DNA from: Branchiostoma belcheri
Lineage: Eukaryota; Chordata; Leptocardii; Amphioxiformes; Branchiostomatidae
Assembly (NCBI RefSeq): GCF_001625305.1
Contig: NW_017804520.1
Location: 113,214-177,213 of the forward strand
DNA length: 64,000 nucleotides
Reading direction: 5' to 3'
A program made the translations under genes and the position numbers. Of this stretch, positions 25,901 to 37,028 are shown one piece after another. Each line of letters starts with the position of its first letter. The first letter of the stretch is position 1. The notes beneath the pieces are model-generated. The model was not told the DNA's origin and did not search any database. It saw nothing but the letters and a program-made list of their open reading frames with translations.

Positions 25901-28900
25901 TTAAAACCATCCCAGGAGGAGGATGTGGATGAGATATCAGAGGAGGAGGACAAACTCAACCTGTTCAACATGCTGAGGAACTGGAGAGGGAACAGTGGCA
26001 ACCGTCGGGGCAGGTCGGTCATACTGTCATTCATTTATTACCTTCGCCAAGAAGGTTATGTTTTCAGTAGCATTTGTCTGTCTGTGAACAGCATAACTCA
26101 AGAACCTTAATATGCATTGTCATGAAACTTGGTAGGTGGGTAGGTCTTGATATAAGTCCTAAAAATGATTAGATTTTGAGCCCCCAAACGGGTTTTGTTG
26201 GTACTGCAGCAGAACTTCCGGTTTGGATATCTCACGATCTGAACTTGGCAAAGGTATGAAGTCAACATCATTTGGCGAAAGTATGATATCATGGAATTCT
26301 TGTTTTTCATTCATTTATTTGAATGTTTGTTTCCCCAGGGTTAACATGTCGCCATGTCGGCGATTTTCACTACTCCCTGCACATATAAAATAAAACATTG
26401 CCTTTCCATTATGTTACTAATCTTATTAATAAGTAAAGTAGCTTAAGTACGATGATGGTAAAATTGCCTTATTTAGAATATTAATTTCCAGTTTTGCCGC
26501 CCTGAAATTGCACTGGAATCCTTTATAACATCTATCAAATTGATGCAGTTTGATATTCATTGTTTGAATTGTAAACCGGCCTGGTATGTTGACATTGTAG
26601 CTTTTGTTGTTGTCATAGGATGCATAGGCCTATCTTTATTATTTATTTTTCTTGCCCTGCCACCTCATATTTTTCTGAAAACACCCAAGAACCAACAAAT
26701 CACATTCATTGGTGTGTCCTGAGATTCAGACAGACAATGTACATAAGAGATGCCATGATCTCAATTTATCGGTATAATTATTCAGGTTGACTGGTCTCTT
26801 GTTTTTGTAGTGGAAGCCGTAGTTTGAACCGACCAATCACAGACGGCCACCTCAACAGTCACATGACCAGTAGCCACATCGGTCACAGCGGGCATTCTCT
26901 GTCTACCATCCACACGCCCGGTCTGGCCTACGCTAACCACCGGCGCAACAGTGACGGCCTGGTGGGGCGTGGAGGGCTCATCACAGGGGGTGGAACGTTT
27001 GGGACAGGCGGAGGCAGCGGCAACGTCATGGGGACATCTCCAGGAAGGAGGAGGGCTTCTGCTTTTGTAGTCGGCACACGAGACATCATCCTGCCTGAAA
27101 CAGGTTAGACAAAATTGGTTTAGGCCACACCAAGAGTTAGTAATCTTTATGGAGTATGTCCTCTGGAGACCAAAAATCTAATGCAAGAGTGTGCAAAAAA
27201 AAAAAGAACAAGAAGGCCAACCAATAAGTAGTGATGCCAGGAAATGTTGGTATTGCTACTCCTGTCATCTCGTCTTTAAGCTTACCACTGTATATATTCA
27301 CGTAACGTCACTGTGTGATCGTAAAAGTGCTTCTTGGTGGAACATGGCATAATATATAGATAATTCCATCTATGCTTTCTTTAATTGTTGAAAGAAAAAT
27401 CTTATAATTAACTAGAAAGGCCAATATTTGCTTTGGAGCAAATACAGCGATGGGTTCACCACATTTTACGACATGGCAGGGAAAGAATGAGAAACACAAG
27501 GGAAAACAATGATTTCCATTGATATAACTATAATATGAAGTAACATACAACTAAAACAACAGTTGGATAGCTATTCCCTACTTTATTGGTTAGGATTTTT
27601 AATTGCATAATGCAAACTGTTAATTTTCAAAATAAAAAAAAAAACGTTCATGCCCCGCATTCCAATGCTGGAGCAGGAAAGCTTGAAATACCTACCAAAA
27701 CACTTGAATACAGACATACTGTTAGTATGGAAATGCTCTGTGCAGGTGTTAATCAAGTTAAATCCCAACAGCCAATCAGCAAGAAATGCTCTGTGCAGGT
27801 GGAAATGCTCTGTGCAGGTGTTAAGTTAAATCCCAACAGCCAATCAGCAAGAAGAATAGAGGAAAGCTGCATGCCTATTGGTTGATGCCCTGCATTCCAT
27901 TGTGATGACTCATGCCCAAACGTGGTACACTAACACAGTAATACATTTGCTATAACACAGCCAAAAAACTCAAATAAAACCATTATAAAAGCCTGTATCA
28001 CAAAAATTTAAAAAACGCCTAGGGGTATTTGCCCACTGTACCTCCATACCAAATTTCAGGACCTTGGGCCCCTAAAAATGAAGAAGCTGAATCCATTTAA
28101 AAAAAATGGCAGGAGGAGAAGAAGAAGAAGAAGAAGAAACATCAGAAAAAGCAATATGGGTTCACCACCACTTCGTGGTGTGGTGAACCCATAAATATTA
28201 CATGACATGTGTGTATGTGTAATATTACAAATTGATTTACTTAGTTACATGTAGATCTCAATGACATGATCTTTTGTCCTGAACATGCTGTGGTTTTGAA
28301 TTTTGGTGATGGATAGCCTTTAGCAAACTCTTTAAAGCAGATAAGTCCAGAAAAGAACAATAACATACATTGTATTTTCATCATTTTGCACTTTTTGTTG
28401 GCATAATACCTACTTTGTGTTCCCCAGGCCAGAAACTGCCTATGTTTGGACGTCGCAACTCTATCGACATGTTAGATCTGCACAAGTGGGGGAAGAAGCT
28501 CCAGACTACCCTGGAAGGCAGCAACAGTAGTGGGGACAACGCTGACTGGGAGATCTGGGGTTCCCTTCCCAGCAGCCGCAGCAGCAGTATCGACCAAGGC
28601 GATTGGTCGGCTGACAACACCAATGAGAAGCAAAACAGCCGAAGCAGCAGTATCGACCAAGGCGATTGGTCGGCTGACAACACCAATGAGAAGCAAGACA
28701 GACGAAGCAGCAGTATCGACCAAGGCGATTGGTCGGCTGACAACACCAATGAGAAGCAAGACAGCCGAAGCAGCAGGATCAACCAGGGTGATTGGTCGGC
28801 TGAGAACACCAATGAGAAGCAGGACAGCGGCGCTGAGTCTGTTTCTGGAAATTGCTCCTCGAAAGAAAACAAAGAAGAAGGCACTCCTAACTACAAGAGG

Positions 28901-31900
28901 AGGCAGGATATAGAGCTCCTTGCAGATGCTGAGAAAAATGTCACAAGTATAGACCCCAGGATAATACTAGTAACATCAAGGGAGAAAAAGAAGACCAAAG
29001 AAAGCTTGAATGATGACGGTGCTTCTTCTAAAATGAAAAATCAGGATGCCTGCATATCTGTTGATGAGAAGGACACCAGAGGGACACTGTGTGGGACAAA
29101 CCTGTGTGCAGTCAGGCAGCAGGAGGGACCCAGGGAAAGAGATTCTGCAACCTCTGACTGTACGAAGTTTGATGTGGAAGATTCCTCAGAAGGAAGTAAG
29201 GTGAAGAACAAGATTGAACATGACCCAAACAATCCAAGATGGCATTCTCCACCGAAGAGAATAATGAAACAGACTATTGAGGTAAGTCAGCAGTTCAGTC
29301 TGGGGAGAATATCTCTAGATCCGCACCTCAGGAGATCTCTAACGACTAAGGCCACACCAATTTAATTTGTTGGTTCTCAGACATTTTTTGCTGATTTGCA
29401 AAAAAAAGAAGATTCTGGTTCTGAATCAGCAGTTACTCAAAAATGCTCATATTTTGCCTCCAACAGTTGAGGAAAGTCTTTTTTGTCCTAGTTGTTACGG
29501 TTTTTCCACCTATCAATGCAGTGGTTTGGTTAAAAGTTCAAAATTTATTATTTAACCCAGCCATTTGTGTTGACTTCATGGCTCCTATTTAAGTATTTTG
29601 GGCTATAATGCCTAGACCTGTTCTAATTTTTTTTTCGCCCTGTCGCTTCAATTTTTTTCTGAAAAATCTGAGAACCAACAGATTAAATTGGTGTGGTCTA
29701 ATGGCTCCTGATGTGGCTTGTGAGTCCAGCCCTGGGATTGGTACGAATTAATTTTTGCATATCCTATATTCCATGGAGCCAACATTGCCCACCTTGATAT
29801 TAATAATAATAAAGTGCTTATTGCAACTGTGGAACCAATTTTTTTGTCACTTGTCAAGTTTATCACAAAAAAAATCAGAGGGACAGGGCAAAATTTAAAA
29901 AAAATTGCAAAAGTCTAGGGTGAAATTGACAACATACAAGAAAGGCCACATTTGCGCGGGAGCAAATACAGCATATTTCAGTCCATTTCTCTCCCTTTTA
30001 CAAAAAAGGCTGTTCCATGCCAAACTTTTCCGTCCACTGTATGAAGTGTTTCAAGTTCGCACCAAATGTTCTCAAAACTATTTTTCAACTATGGTCTGAC
30101 AAAGTTGAAAATTGAAAATTTTTTGTGCCTACCGATAGTTAATTTTTGATGCCTCCTGTGTATTGTACAGGCCATGACAGAGTACAATATGATCCGGGAT
30201 GGGGACCGGGTGTTGTTATGCTTGTCAGGCGGGAAAGACTCTCTTTCTCTCCTCCATGCACTCAGGCAGTACCAGTTCTTTGCCAAGAGCAAGGTCAGTG
30301 ACAGTTGTGGCTTATAATCTTTGTTTGCTAAATTGTTTGTTTGTAGAAATGTATAATTATAGATGTACTGTATTTATGTAATTTCCATGTACATGTTGTA
30401 TTCTGTGCTATTTGTAGACGCTCATTAGCATATCATATTATCTTTTGTCTTTCTAAAATGCATTCTATGGAACGTTTGGAAACCTGTGTGATAACCAAAT
30501 AGAACCCCGTGAAATAACTAGCCATATCACCCATATTGAATGTTATCAATGCCCAGGTATGACATAAATTTATTGCCAATACCCAATACTTTTGATTTTG
30601 TAGCCCAACTCATCATTTTCTACTCAAAGCATCCATTTACGAACTTGTGTGTATTTTAGTCCTTTAGTCTTACATTTTGTACTATCAAACATGCTTTGCA
30701 AAATTTTTGCCTCATATTTCTTTCCATTTTGCACTATCTGTACTGAGTACACTGACACCAACCCCAGCCTCAGGGTTGGCAGAAAACCTTGACCTGGTCT
30801 TCTGCCTTCTGGACTGGAAAGGTTTTTCCGCCAACCCCAGATCTTGGCCATTTGTATTTATTTCATCTTAAGACGGCTGGGAAGCCCCATTCAGCTTAAA
30901 TTAGCTGTTTTCCAAGGGGGCCCAGCAAAATTACACAAGACATTGTTACATACAGTAAGACAAGAGTGGACAACATACAGTAAACATAAAAGTCCGATGC
31001 ATGAAAACAGAGTCATAGTCCTATACTCAAAGTCCTAGCCGTTCAAAGGTCAAAATCACGAAAATCAGGAATGGAGGTCAGAGGTCAAGTTTCATATGAC
31101 AAATGTTTCAAGCCTGCTTTAAACTGAGATGGAGTAGGTGCATGTCTTAGGTCTGCTGGAAGTGTATTGAAGTGCGTCGTGCCTTGGAAAGATTGTGGGG
31201 TGACCAGCTGTAGTTGTGTAATCATCACAGCACACAATGCCAGTATCATCAGTACGTGTTTACTGTTTTCTTCTTAGAACATCAAGTTTGACCTGGGAGC
31301 AGTGACTGTTGACCCGCAGACTGCATCATATGACCCCAGTCCACTGAAGAACTACTTGTCCAAACTTGGTGTGCCTTACTTTTATGAAGAACAAGGTAAG
31401 ACCAACAAGCTACATGCATAATAAGAAATACGATCGAAACTTTGCGCAGGTGTAGTGATAGTACCAGGTCCTTCTGTCATTACTCCATGAAGTCGGTATC
31501 CCTCCTCCTGGTCAGTCTATTTTTTGTGTTCGCAGCTAAAACACAGGGTTCCCTTTGTTTAATCGGCATGTGATTTTATACATCGTCTGCAGGCATGCCT
31601 GTGATGATGCACATATTCTTATTTTTATCTTTAATTAGCTGTTTTTGTGGTCAATGTTATATTTCAGAAGCACCCCTACATTTAAGGGCATATTGGACTG
31701 GCCGAAAATGTTGTTTTCAATAGCGCGTAGGGCTGGTTTCCTTCCCTATTTTTATTTATTCACATTTATTTTTCGAGGATTGGGCAAAAGTTATAAAACT
31801 TATCTCAGCCCTCTCCTCACACATAAAAGGAAACAAAAACAAAGTAATAATAATAAGAAGAAGAAGAAATGACAAAGGTACATAATGAGCTGGTGTACAA

Positions 31901-34410
31901 ATCAAAATCAATCAACTAAATCAAACAAAACGTCTGCAAAATAAAGTTGAAAACCACGGCAAATATTATCCCTATTCAATCCAGTGTTGGAGGTAAAGTT
32001 AGTCTTTATTTCATAATGACTATTGCACTAACACACAATCATGAAGTTTCCTGCTAATGTATGTTGTATGTTTGTATGTATTTGTGCAGGAATCATGGCC
32101 CAGGCTGCCTCCATGCCTGTCTGCACCTCCATCTGTAGTTACTGTTCCCGCATGAAGCGAGGACGGATCTACGCCTGTGCCCGGCGGGAGGGATACAACG
32201 TGCTCGCCATGGGACAACATTTAGACGACTTGGCAGAAAGGTGATACAGCAACAGTTGACTTTGTTCCAGTTATTGTAGATCCCATTTCGTCTGTCAGAG
32301 GAAAATGAGTACCTAACTTCCAAAGCTTCATGTATTGAGTTATCCTACTAAACCCCATACAGATGCTATAGTATACCAATTGAAAAAGATAACCTTCTAG
32401 GCAAAGGTAAATAATAAAGCTGAAAATTGATGGGATCTAATATTGTGCAAGAAGAATAGATTTTTTCTGCTTTTGAATACTAGGACATTTTGTACTCTAC
32501 AGGAGCTTTTTTTTAGGTTCACCAAGAAGGTATTGTTTGTTTGGACATTACAGAACATTACAGTAACTAAGTATTGTTATTGTATGTGGATGTTTGGATG
32601 TTTGTGTTTAACGATAACTCAAGAAGCTACAGATTGTCATCAATGATATTTGATAGGTGTGTAGGTCTTGACTTACAGAAGAATAGTTTGCACCATTTGC
32701 ATCATTTAAGGAATACCTGAGATCAGAATTTCACATGTACTCACCATGAACACAAGAGGAAAAGTCAACTACTTGTTATCTTCTTCTCCAGCTTCCTGAT
32801 GTCTGCGTTCCATAACGGTCTGCTGAGGACTATGAAGGCCAACTACACTGTCAGGTCAGGTTCCTAAAATCCTTATTGGCTGAAATTGCAGTATCACTAC
32901 TGAACTGTCATATGTTTGCTTGTTTGTGCCTTTATTTATACTCGATAATATATGTAGTATACATGTCCAGACATGTCCGGACTTGCACCCAGATGTTGTG
33001 CCCTTGGGAAAGGTACTTAACACGTACATGTATTTGCCCCCTCAGTTAGAGGGTTCCCAGGCCCTACTAGGGTTTGGGTTGGCGTTAGGAAGAGCATCCA
33101 GCCGTAAAAATCTTGCTAAAAAAAAGACTTGTACCTGATACAGGCATGTCTAACACCTGGTTGGGGAAAAATGACATTAAATTCGGTTAAAAAAAAAAAA
33201 TACATATATGTCACCCCATGAACTCAGTCAATAAATGTGAGATGAATGACCTGTAGTTCCCATTTTCCAGGGAGGAGGACTTGAGAGTTATCCGGCCTTT
33301 TGTGTATGTGAGAGAGAAAGATCTTCGCAATTTTGCAGAACAGGTAACTATACATAAAACTATTATTGGAATTAACTTCTTTTGCACAGTCAATGATTTA
33401 TATTGTGGTTTGTTTAGGCCTGGGAAAAATGTTGTGTTTCCTGTTTCCAGACCAACCCTAGAAAAAAACTGCTGACCCTAGACTTTTTTGTGTGGACCCT
33501 GCAAGGCACATAAAGCTGATCAACCTTTAGCAATTTTCTAGCTCCATGATCTGACACCTGAGTCATGAAACATCGTACAATGAGTTTTTCAACATTAACA
33601 CTGAAAATGAAAGACTAAGTGTACTCATGCAAGTTTTACTAATTGTTAACCTGTACCGTATATGTTGGATCACTAGAGATCACCAAAGTCTAAAAAAGAG
33701 AGAAAAAAAAGATAATCCCTACCTACCAACCCTAATTTCTTGAAGGTCTGAAACAGGAAACACAACATTTTTTTTCAAGGCCTTACCTTGATTGAGCTAC
33801 AATGTACTAGTAGATAAATGGATGAATCTTTAAACTACATAATATATACTAACTGGCTGTTTCTCTATAGTGGTCACCTGGCCATTGTGGTCAGATTTGG
33901 CCAGTCCCTTGAGTCACCACTCAATAGACAGGTTTGACTGAGTGTATATATAATTAAGATAGTGGTTTATTAAACCACTATCTTAATTCTTGTCAATAGT
34001 AAACTGGCAGATCATCAGAGTAATGTGGTGTCAATTGAACCAGGACATTTAAAGTTCATATTGTACATGTCGTGTGTGACACATTGATAAACTTGATACA
34101 TTTCACTTCATCTATTTGGTGTTATGAATTGAAAGTCTCCATTTTTTAAATATTGTAGGTAAAGCTTCCGATCATCCCAGAAAACTGTCCTGCCTGCTTC
34201 GAGGCTCCCAAAGAGCGTCACCGTACCAAACAGCTGCTTGCTGCACAGGAGCTGCTATTCCCAAAACTCTTCCAGAGCCTCCTGAACAGCATGAAGCCCC
34301 TCATGGCCAAAAACAGGACTGGGCTGGAATCACAGAGGGTAGGGTCTGGTCAGGAGGACAGTATGGATCAGGTTCCGATGGAAGATGGGGAGGATTTGCT
34401 GAACATCTAG
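10948..34410 (+). CDS. Cysteine-desulfurase-like / TtcA-like tRNA-thiolase fusion protein (5' incomplete)
   Basis: 26 coding exons with GT-AG borders and consistent phases: 10948-11064, 11713-11830, 13083-13148, 13615-13680, 14216-14357, 15144-15183, 15578-15654, 16325-16398, 16784-16894, 18196-18242, 19184-19388, 20181-20242, 21058-21117, 22087-22198, 23299-23457, 24812-24856, 25196-25320, 25783-26013, 26811-27103, 28428-29281, 30171-30293, 31278-31395, 32090-32240, 32792-32854, 33271-33343, 34159-34410 (stop TAG). They give 1260 residues; the start exon was not found. Residues 1 to about 500 form a class V PLP fold: 'GNTHTTTS', '[11 protein letters not shown]', likely Schiff-base Lys200 in '[13 protein letters not shown]', and a SufS-style cysteine loop 'RGGCACAGP' (C346, C348). 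About 540-1000 is a polar linker with a 21-residue tandem repeat. From 1002 comes a TtcA-type domain: PP-loop 'SGGKDS' (1020-1025), 'CSYC' (C1097, C1100), '[10 protein letters not shown]', and 'CPAC' (C1187, C1190), the last in the place of the third Fe-S cysteine of TtcA. Inferred role: moving cysteine sulfur to a tRNA base. Exons and domains are well supported; the activity is inference. Confidence 0.88.
11254..11675. mobile_element. Harbinger-like MITE, family B
   Basis: TTA direct repeats at 11251-11253 and 11676-11678. The right terminus AAATTTACTTGCTGTGGCC is inverse to the decayed left terminus; the subterminal ATGGATGACATC and GATGTCATCCAT blocks pair. It ends 37 bp before fusion-gene exon 11713-11830. 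Confidence 0.7.
11852..12226. mobile_element. Tourist-like MITE, family A
   Basis: TTA duplication (11849-11851 and 12227-12229) and GGCCACACC...GGTGTTGCC termini. It begins 21 bp after the donor of exon 11713-11830, so that exon lies between two MITEs. Confidence 0.75.
12575..12694. mobile_element. Small foldback element with 29-bp inverted arms
   Basis: Arms at 12575-12603 (aatacaacacagtgtattcc) and 12666-12694 (ggaatacaccgtgttgtatt) pair with few mismatches around a GC-rich loop. It lies in an intron of the fusion gene. Just upstream, 12340-12400 holds two copies of 'acggcccggg' in otherwise featureless DNA. Confidence 0.5.
13351..13413. repeat. 63-bp imperfect palindrome
   Basis: The arms tgcttgtcaatacccccaag and ctacttaggggtattgacga meet at 'gtctccaatttggagac' with almost no loop. 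It is preceded by degenerate direct repeats of 'gagaa(t/c)attttactgaaaagcactgt' from 13245. It is intronic with no coding. Confidence 0.6.
13823..14139. mobile_element. Harbinger-like MITE, family E, right end truncated
   Basis: It starts after TTA (13820-13822) with GGCCTAGG and carries the family interior (gtaagtagggattatct, tctagtgattcaac, aaggctagggta). The right inverted terminus is missing. It ends about 75 bp before fusion-gene exon 14216-14357. Confidence 0.55.
14423..14628. mobile_element. Foldback element with ~75-bp inverted arms
   Basis: The left arm begins gggtgccaaaaaattaatca and the right arm ends gatgaattctttggcaccc. The arms match over about 75 bp, including ccttactaggaaacatacga, leaving a very short centre. 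It is non-coding and intronic. Confidence 0.65.
15877..16262. mobile_element. AT-rich element, family F, partial
   Basis: It has 'agaattccacgacctcatac', 'ttcaccaaatgatgtt' and 'agatatcaaaatcggcagtt', in the same order as the copy at 37029-37771. It is intronic. Confidence 0.4.
16527..16665 (-). repeat. tRNA-derived SINE, family S
   Basis: On the - strand a B-box-like GGGTTCGAGTCC is followed by 'tgccaccgatcttgtgccct' and 'tgggaaaggcacttaacatg'. The same body occurs at 52535-52700 and 62625-62790, all in the same orientation. Confidence 0.5.
18421..18751 (-). repeat. Dispersed retroelement 3'-end-like repeat
   Basis: It shares 'tttatttatttcatc', 'acggct(t/g)gg(t/a)agcccattca', 'ggggcccat' and 'acacagga' blocks, in order, with 30846-31240. 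The T-rich ATTT repeat at the left is like the tail of a non-LTR element lying on the - strand. There is no coding. Confidence 0.35.
18755..19157. mobile_element. Harbinger-like MITE, family B
   Basis: TAA direct repeats at 18752-18754 and 19158-19160. The left terminus is GGCCACAGCAAGTAAATTTT; the right terminus has lost about six bases (ACTTGCC). It ends 26 bp before exon 19184-19388 of the fusion gene, overlapping the region where that intron's branch point would be expected. Confidence 0.7.
21153..21523. mobile_element. Tourist-like MITE, family A
   Basis: TAA duplication (21150-21152 and 21524-21526); GGCCACACCAAG...AATTGGTTTGGCC termini. It starts 35 bp after the donor of exon 21058-21117. 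Confidence 0.7.
23488..23862. mobile_element. Tourist-like MITE, family A
   Basis: TTA duplication (23485-23487 and 23863-23865); GGCCATACCAATTTAATTTG...GAATTGGTGTGGCC termini. It starts 30 bp after the donor of exon 23299-23457. Confidence 0.75.
24350..24740. mobile_element. Harbinger-like MITE, family B
   Basis: TAA duplication (24347-24349 and 24741-24743); GGCCACAGCAAGTAAATTTT and AAATTACTTGCTGTGGCC-like termini, with ATGGATGACATC pairing to its inverse. It ends 71 bp before exon 24812-24856. Confidence 0.75.
26036..26315. mobile_element. AT-rich element, family F, short internally deleted copy
   Basis: It begins attaccttcgccaagaaggt and ends near tttggcgaaagtatgatatc, the two ends seen on the long copies at 37029-37771 and 41602-42500, with most of the interior missing. 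It starts 22 bp after the donor of exon 25783-26013. Confidence 0.5.
27408..28192. mobile_element. Non-coding element with gggttcaccac ends and terminal hairpin
   Basis: Left part 'ggccaatatttgctttggag' then 'gatgggttcaccac'. The right end is a strong hairpin (gggttcaccaccacttcgtg and its pairing half ggtgtggtgaaccc, 28158-28190) preceded by a GAA run. Two direct copies of 'aaatcccaacagccaatcag' with 'gctctgtgcaggtg' lie at 27735-27855. A related left end is at 29930-29970. The class is not assigned. Confidence 0.4.
28577..28828 (+). repeat. 63-bp coding tandem repeat, four units
   Basis: Four adjacent 63-bp units (starts 28577, 28640, 28703, 28766) inside one exon of the fusion gene encode a 21-residue unit built on '[18 protein letters not shown]'. 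The first three are nearly identical; the fourth has diverged ([11 protein letters not shown]). The length is a multiple of three, so all frames stay open and produce long shadow frames on both strands. Confidence 0.92.
29350..29698. mobile_element. Tourist-like MITE, family A
   Basis: TAA duplication (29347-29349 and 29699-29701); GGCCACACCAATTTAATTTG...AATTGGTGTGGTC termini. It starts 68 bp after the donor of exon 28428-29281. Confidence 0.75.
30846..31240 (-). repeat. Dispersed retroelement 3'-end-like repeat
   Basis: Shares ordered blocks with 18421-18751 (tttatttcatcttaagacgg, ggggcccagcaaaattacac). Non-coding, in an intron of the fusion gene. Confidence 0.35.
32980..33200 (+). repeat. 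SINE-like repeat with A-rich tail
   Basis: Contains 'gcccttgggaaaggtactta', 'gttggcgttaggaagagcat' and 'ccagccgtaaaaatcttgct' blocks seen in tRNA-derived SINEs of invertebrates, and ends in an A run at 33188-33200. Confidence 0.4.
33417..33782. mobile_element. Harbinger-like MITE, family E (best copy)
   Basis: TTA duplication (33414-33416 and 33783-33785). Termini GGCCTGGGAAAAATGTTGTG and CACAACATTTTTTTTCAAGGCC are inverses around TGTTGTGTTTCCTGTTTC. It starts 73 bp after the donor of exon 33271-33343. Confidence 0.75.
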
Positions 34411-36890
34411 GTTTCAGTATGGGGAGTAGCCTGGTGTCCGGTCTATTACAGTTTGGGCAGATTTTCTTTGCAGAAGATCTTTCTCGCCCGACTTAGCTAG
34501 GTTCCCTAGTAGGTTTTCATGATAAAAGTTAACACATGGTGGGGCTAGTCAACTGCTGGCGTGCAAAACAGGCAAACACTCCTACTGAGCGGTCATTTGA
34601 GCTTGGGACAGCCTGGCCCAACCATGATAGACTGGATACCAGGCTATACATGTATGTGGCAGCAGGAATTACAATGAATGAAAATGTGACCAGTTTGGTG
34701 AAATGGCTGTTGTGTACTGCAATGATGTCTTTTTTTTTTTAAGTCTGTCATTCTAAACAAAAGGAGCAGTGATGGTACCCCATCTATATGATAAGAACAT
34801 TCTTAACATGTTCAGAACATTGAACCAATGATGTTTTCAAAATCATAATATCCAATTGCTTGAGTAACTGCTTTTTGGCGTACCGTATCACCTGGATGTC
34901 CAACCTTTATCAACGTATGGAACCAGTTTTACCATTGTTTCAGACTTTATCAAACAGATTCAATTTTTGGTATCACAGTGCAATTCAAATTGATTAGATT
35001 TTCTCCACAATGGTTTTCTTGGCAATTAAGTAGTTTGAGATATTTGTGGTGGAAGTATTAATACTTGGGCCTAACCACTTGTCTGATGCAAAGTGCCTAT
35101 TAAACATTACAACCATGCAATAACAACATGAAGAAGTTACTACACTCAAGTGATTGGACTTGTGTGTTTTTAGGGAAATATTACATCCCGCAAATATTGG
35201 CCTGTGTGGAAAGGGAGCTAAATCTATCACCCCATGAGGTGTCCCCAGTATGTCTGCCTAGACTCGGTGTTGTAAAAGATTTTACGTTCCTTATTATATC
35301 GTGTTATTAGTCTATAATCCTTTAACTTGGTATTGATTGCTGATGAGTATGTACAAGACAGTACACATGAGTATACACATGTAGTGAAGTGTATGAGTTC
35401 CAAATATACCAGCATGGCTATAGCATGGTAATTTCCACCTAGCAATAAATGTAAAACAGTACATATACCTTGATTTAAATGTAGTTTGTAGTGTGTGTAA
35501 TGTCGCAATTATCCTTCTCACTGTCAATGCCTGTATGGTTAAAATAACACATTATTGTTGTTAGATGAAATTTAGTTTTACCAGTCACTGTGGACCAAAG
35601 CAGATCTAGAGAGCAAGAAGAAAATTTTGCAGACCAAAATAATTTCAGTTTCTGAACCTCTGTATGCTTGAATGCAGAGATATCTCCATATATGATGTAT
35701 ACAGTGTCAGGTACATATATTATGGTGCAGAGTTACCACAGTCATACTGTAAGTGACACTGCACTTAATAAATATTTATATAAGTGCCACTTATTCATGC
35801 AGTGAACAGGTTTTTTAGATCAGAGCATTCTTGTTCTAATAGGAGAGAAGCGAGTACATTTTCTACGTTACATACAATCATGTTTTTGTCTTGGAAAGAA
35901 ATGTAGACCCAAAAATATTATGCAGTTTAGTTTACCCAGTATAGAAGTAGAGTTGGTTTTTTTTTGGAATACAATACTGAAGGACTACCAAGATATACGA
36001 AATATTTGGTTGAAAAAATTTTTATTTACACATCTTTTTTCATGGCACCCAGGCTATCTTCGTGGGTGGTGTTAGGAGGAAAAAGTCAGGAAATTTTGAA
36101 GTGGTGTTAGAATAATGTATAGTGTATAAATATTATCTTGTCATTCTTTTCTTATTACTTTAGATTTCTCAAAGCATTTACAGAGCCTTATGAATGTGTA
36201 CCAGTCGTTTGGATATAAGCCATATATATAAACGTATCTGTATCTGCTATGTCAAGCTTCCATTCAGAATAGAATAGCAAAGAGCAGAATATAGTACCTC
36301 AACATGAATTTATGGAGGTATACAGTATACATATACATGCCTCTTATGATATATATTTATCAAACTCTTAAAAGTTTGTGTTAAGTTTGCTTCAGGAAGG
36401 CAGATCATTGGTTATTAGAATATTACACCATACATTGTCACAATTGTTGGTTATACCAAGGACATTATACAGAGGTATATTGTCCTTGGTTATACTGTTA
36501 TTTTCTTGGAACAATCATATAACCCCATGCATATACACATACATGTATACACATATTTTATGAGCTTTGTTTGGAAGCGCAGCTGAACACATTGGTACAT
36601 GTACAAAATGTAGCTAGAACAGGTGACATCCTGTAAGAGTGGAAACACAGGAGGAGGTGCAGGAGGAGGTTCAGTGAGAAAATAGTACATCATTCTGTAG
36701 TTACGTTTTGCTTGTAGTCCTCACTGGTGATTTGGAGAACTTGTATCATCAAGCAGTAGTTAGCTTTTCATAGTCGATATTTACATGTACATGTATGTAT
36801 TTTATACTTAATCACCATTTGTGGAAAACTCATTATCATAGTACATAGTGTTGCAGGTTTTAGGTTGAATAAAATCATTTATTTGCAAAT
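34411..36890 (+). other. Probable 3' untranslated region of the fusion gene
   Basis: No convincing coding sequence. An AATAAA is at 36868-36873, followed by a T-rich tract, and is a plausible polyadenylation site; an earlier AATAAA is near 35767. The exact end is inferred. Confidence 0.4.
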
Positions 36891-37028
36891 TGATGGTCGG
36901 TTACTGTGATTGGAGTTCTTTCTTGTGTGTGACATTACAAGTCTATATGTGACCGTCCTTGCAAGTCAAGTTAAGTCAAGTCAAAGTTTAATTACACAAC
37001 GATTGTAACAGGTACATTGTATGGCAAA

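Noticed and set aside
28158..28190. Strong hairpin as a transcription terminator
   Set aside because: This is a eukaryotic intron, and the hairpin is the end of a repeat element whose other end carries the same gggttcaccac.
28381..28884. 167-codon - strand frame
   Set aside because: Shadow of the 63-bp coding repeat of the fusion gene; the unit length keeps every frame open.
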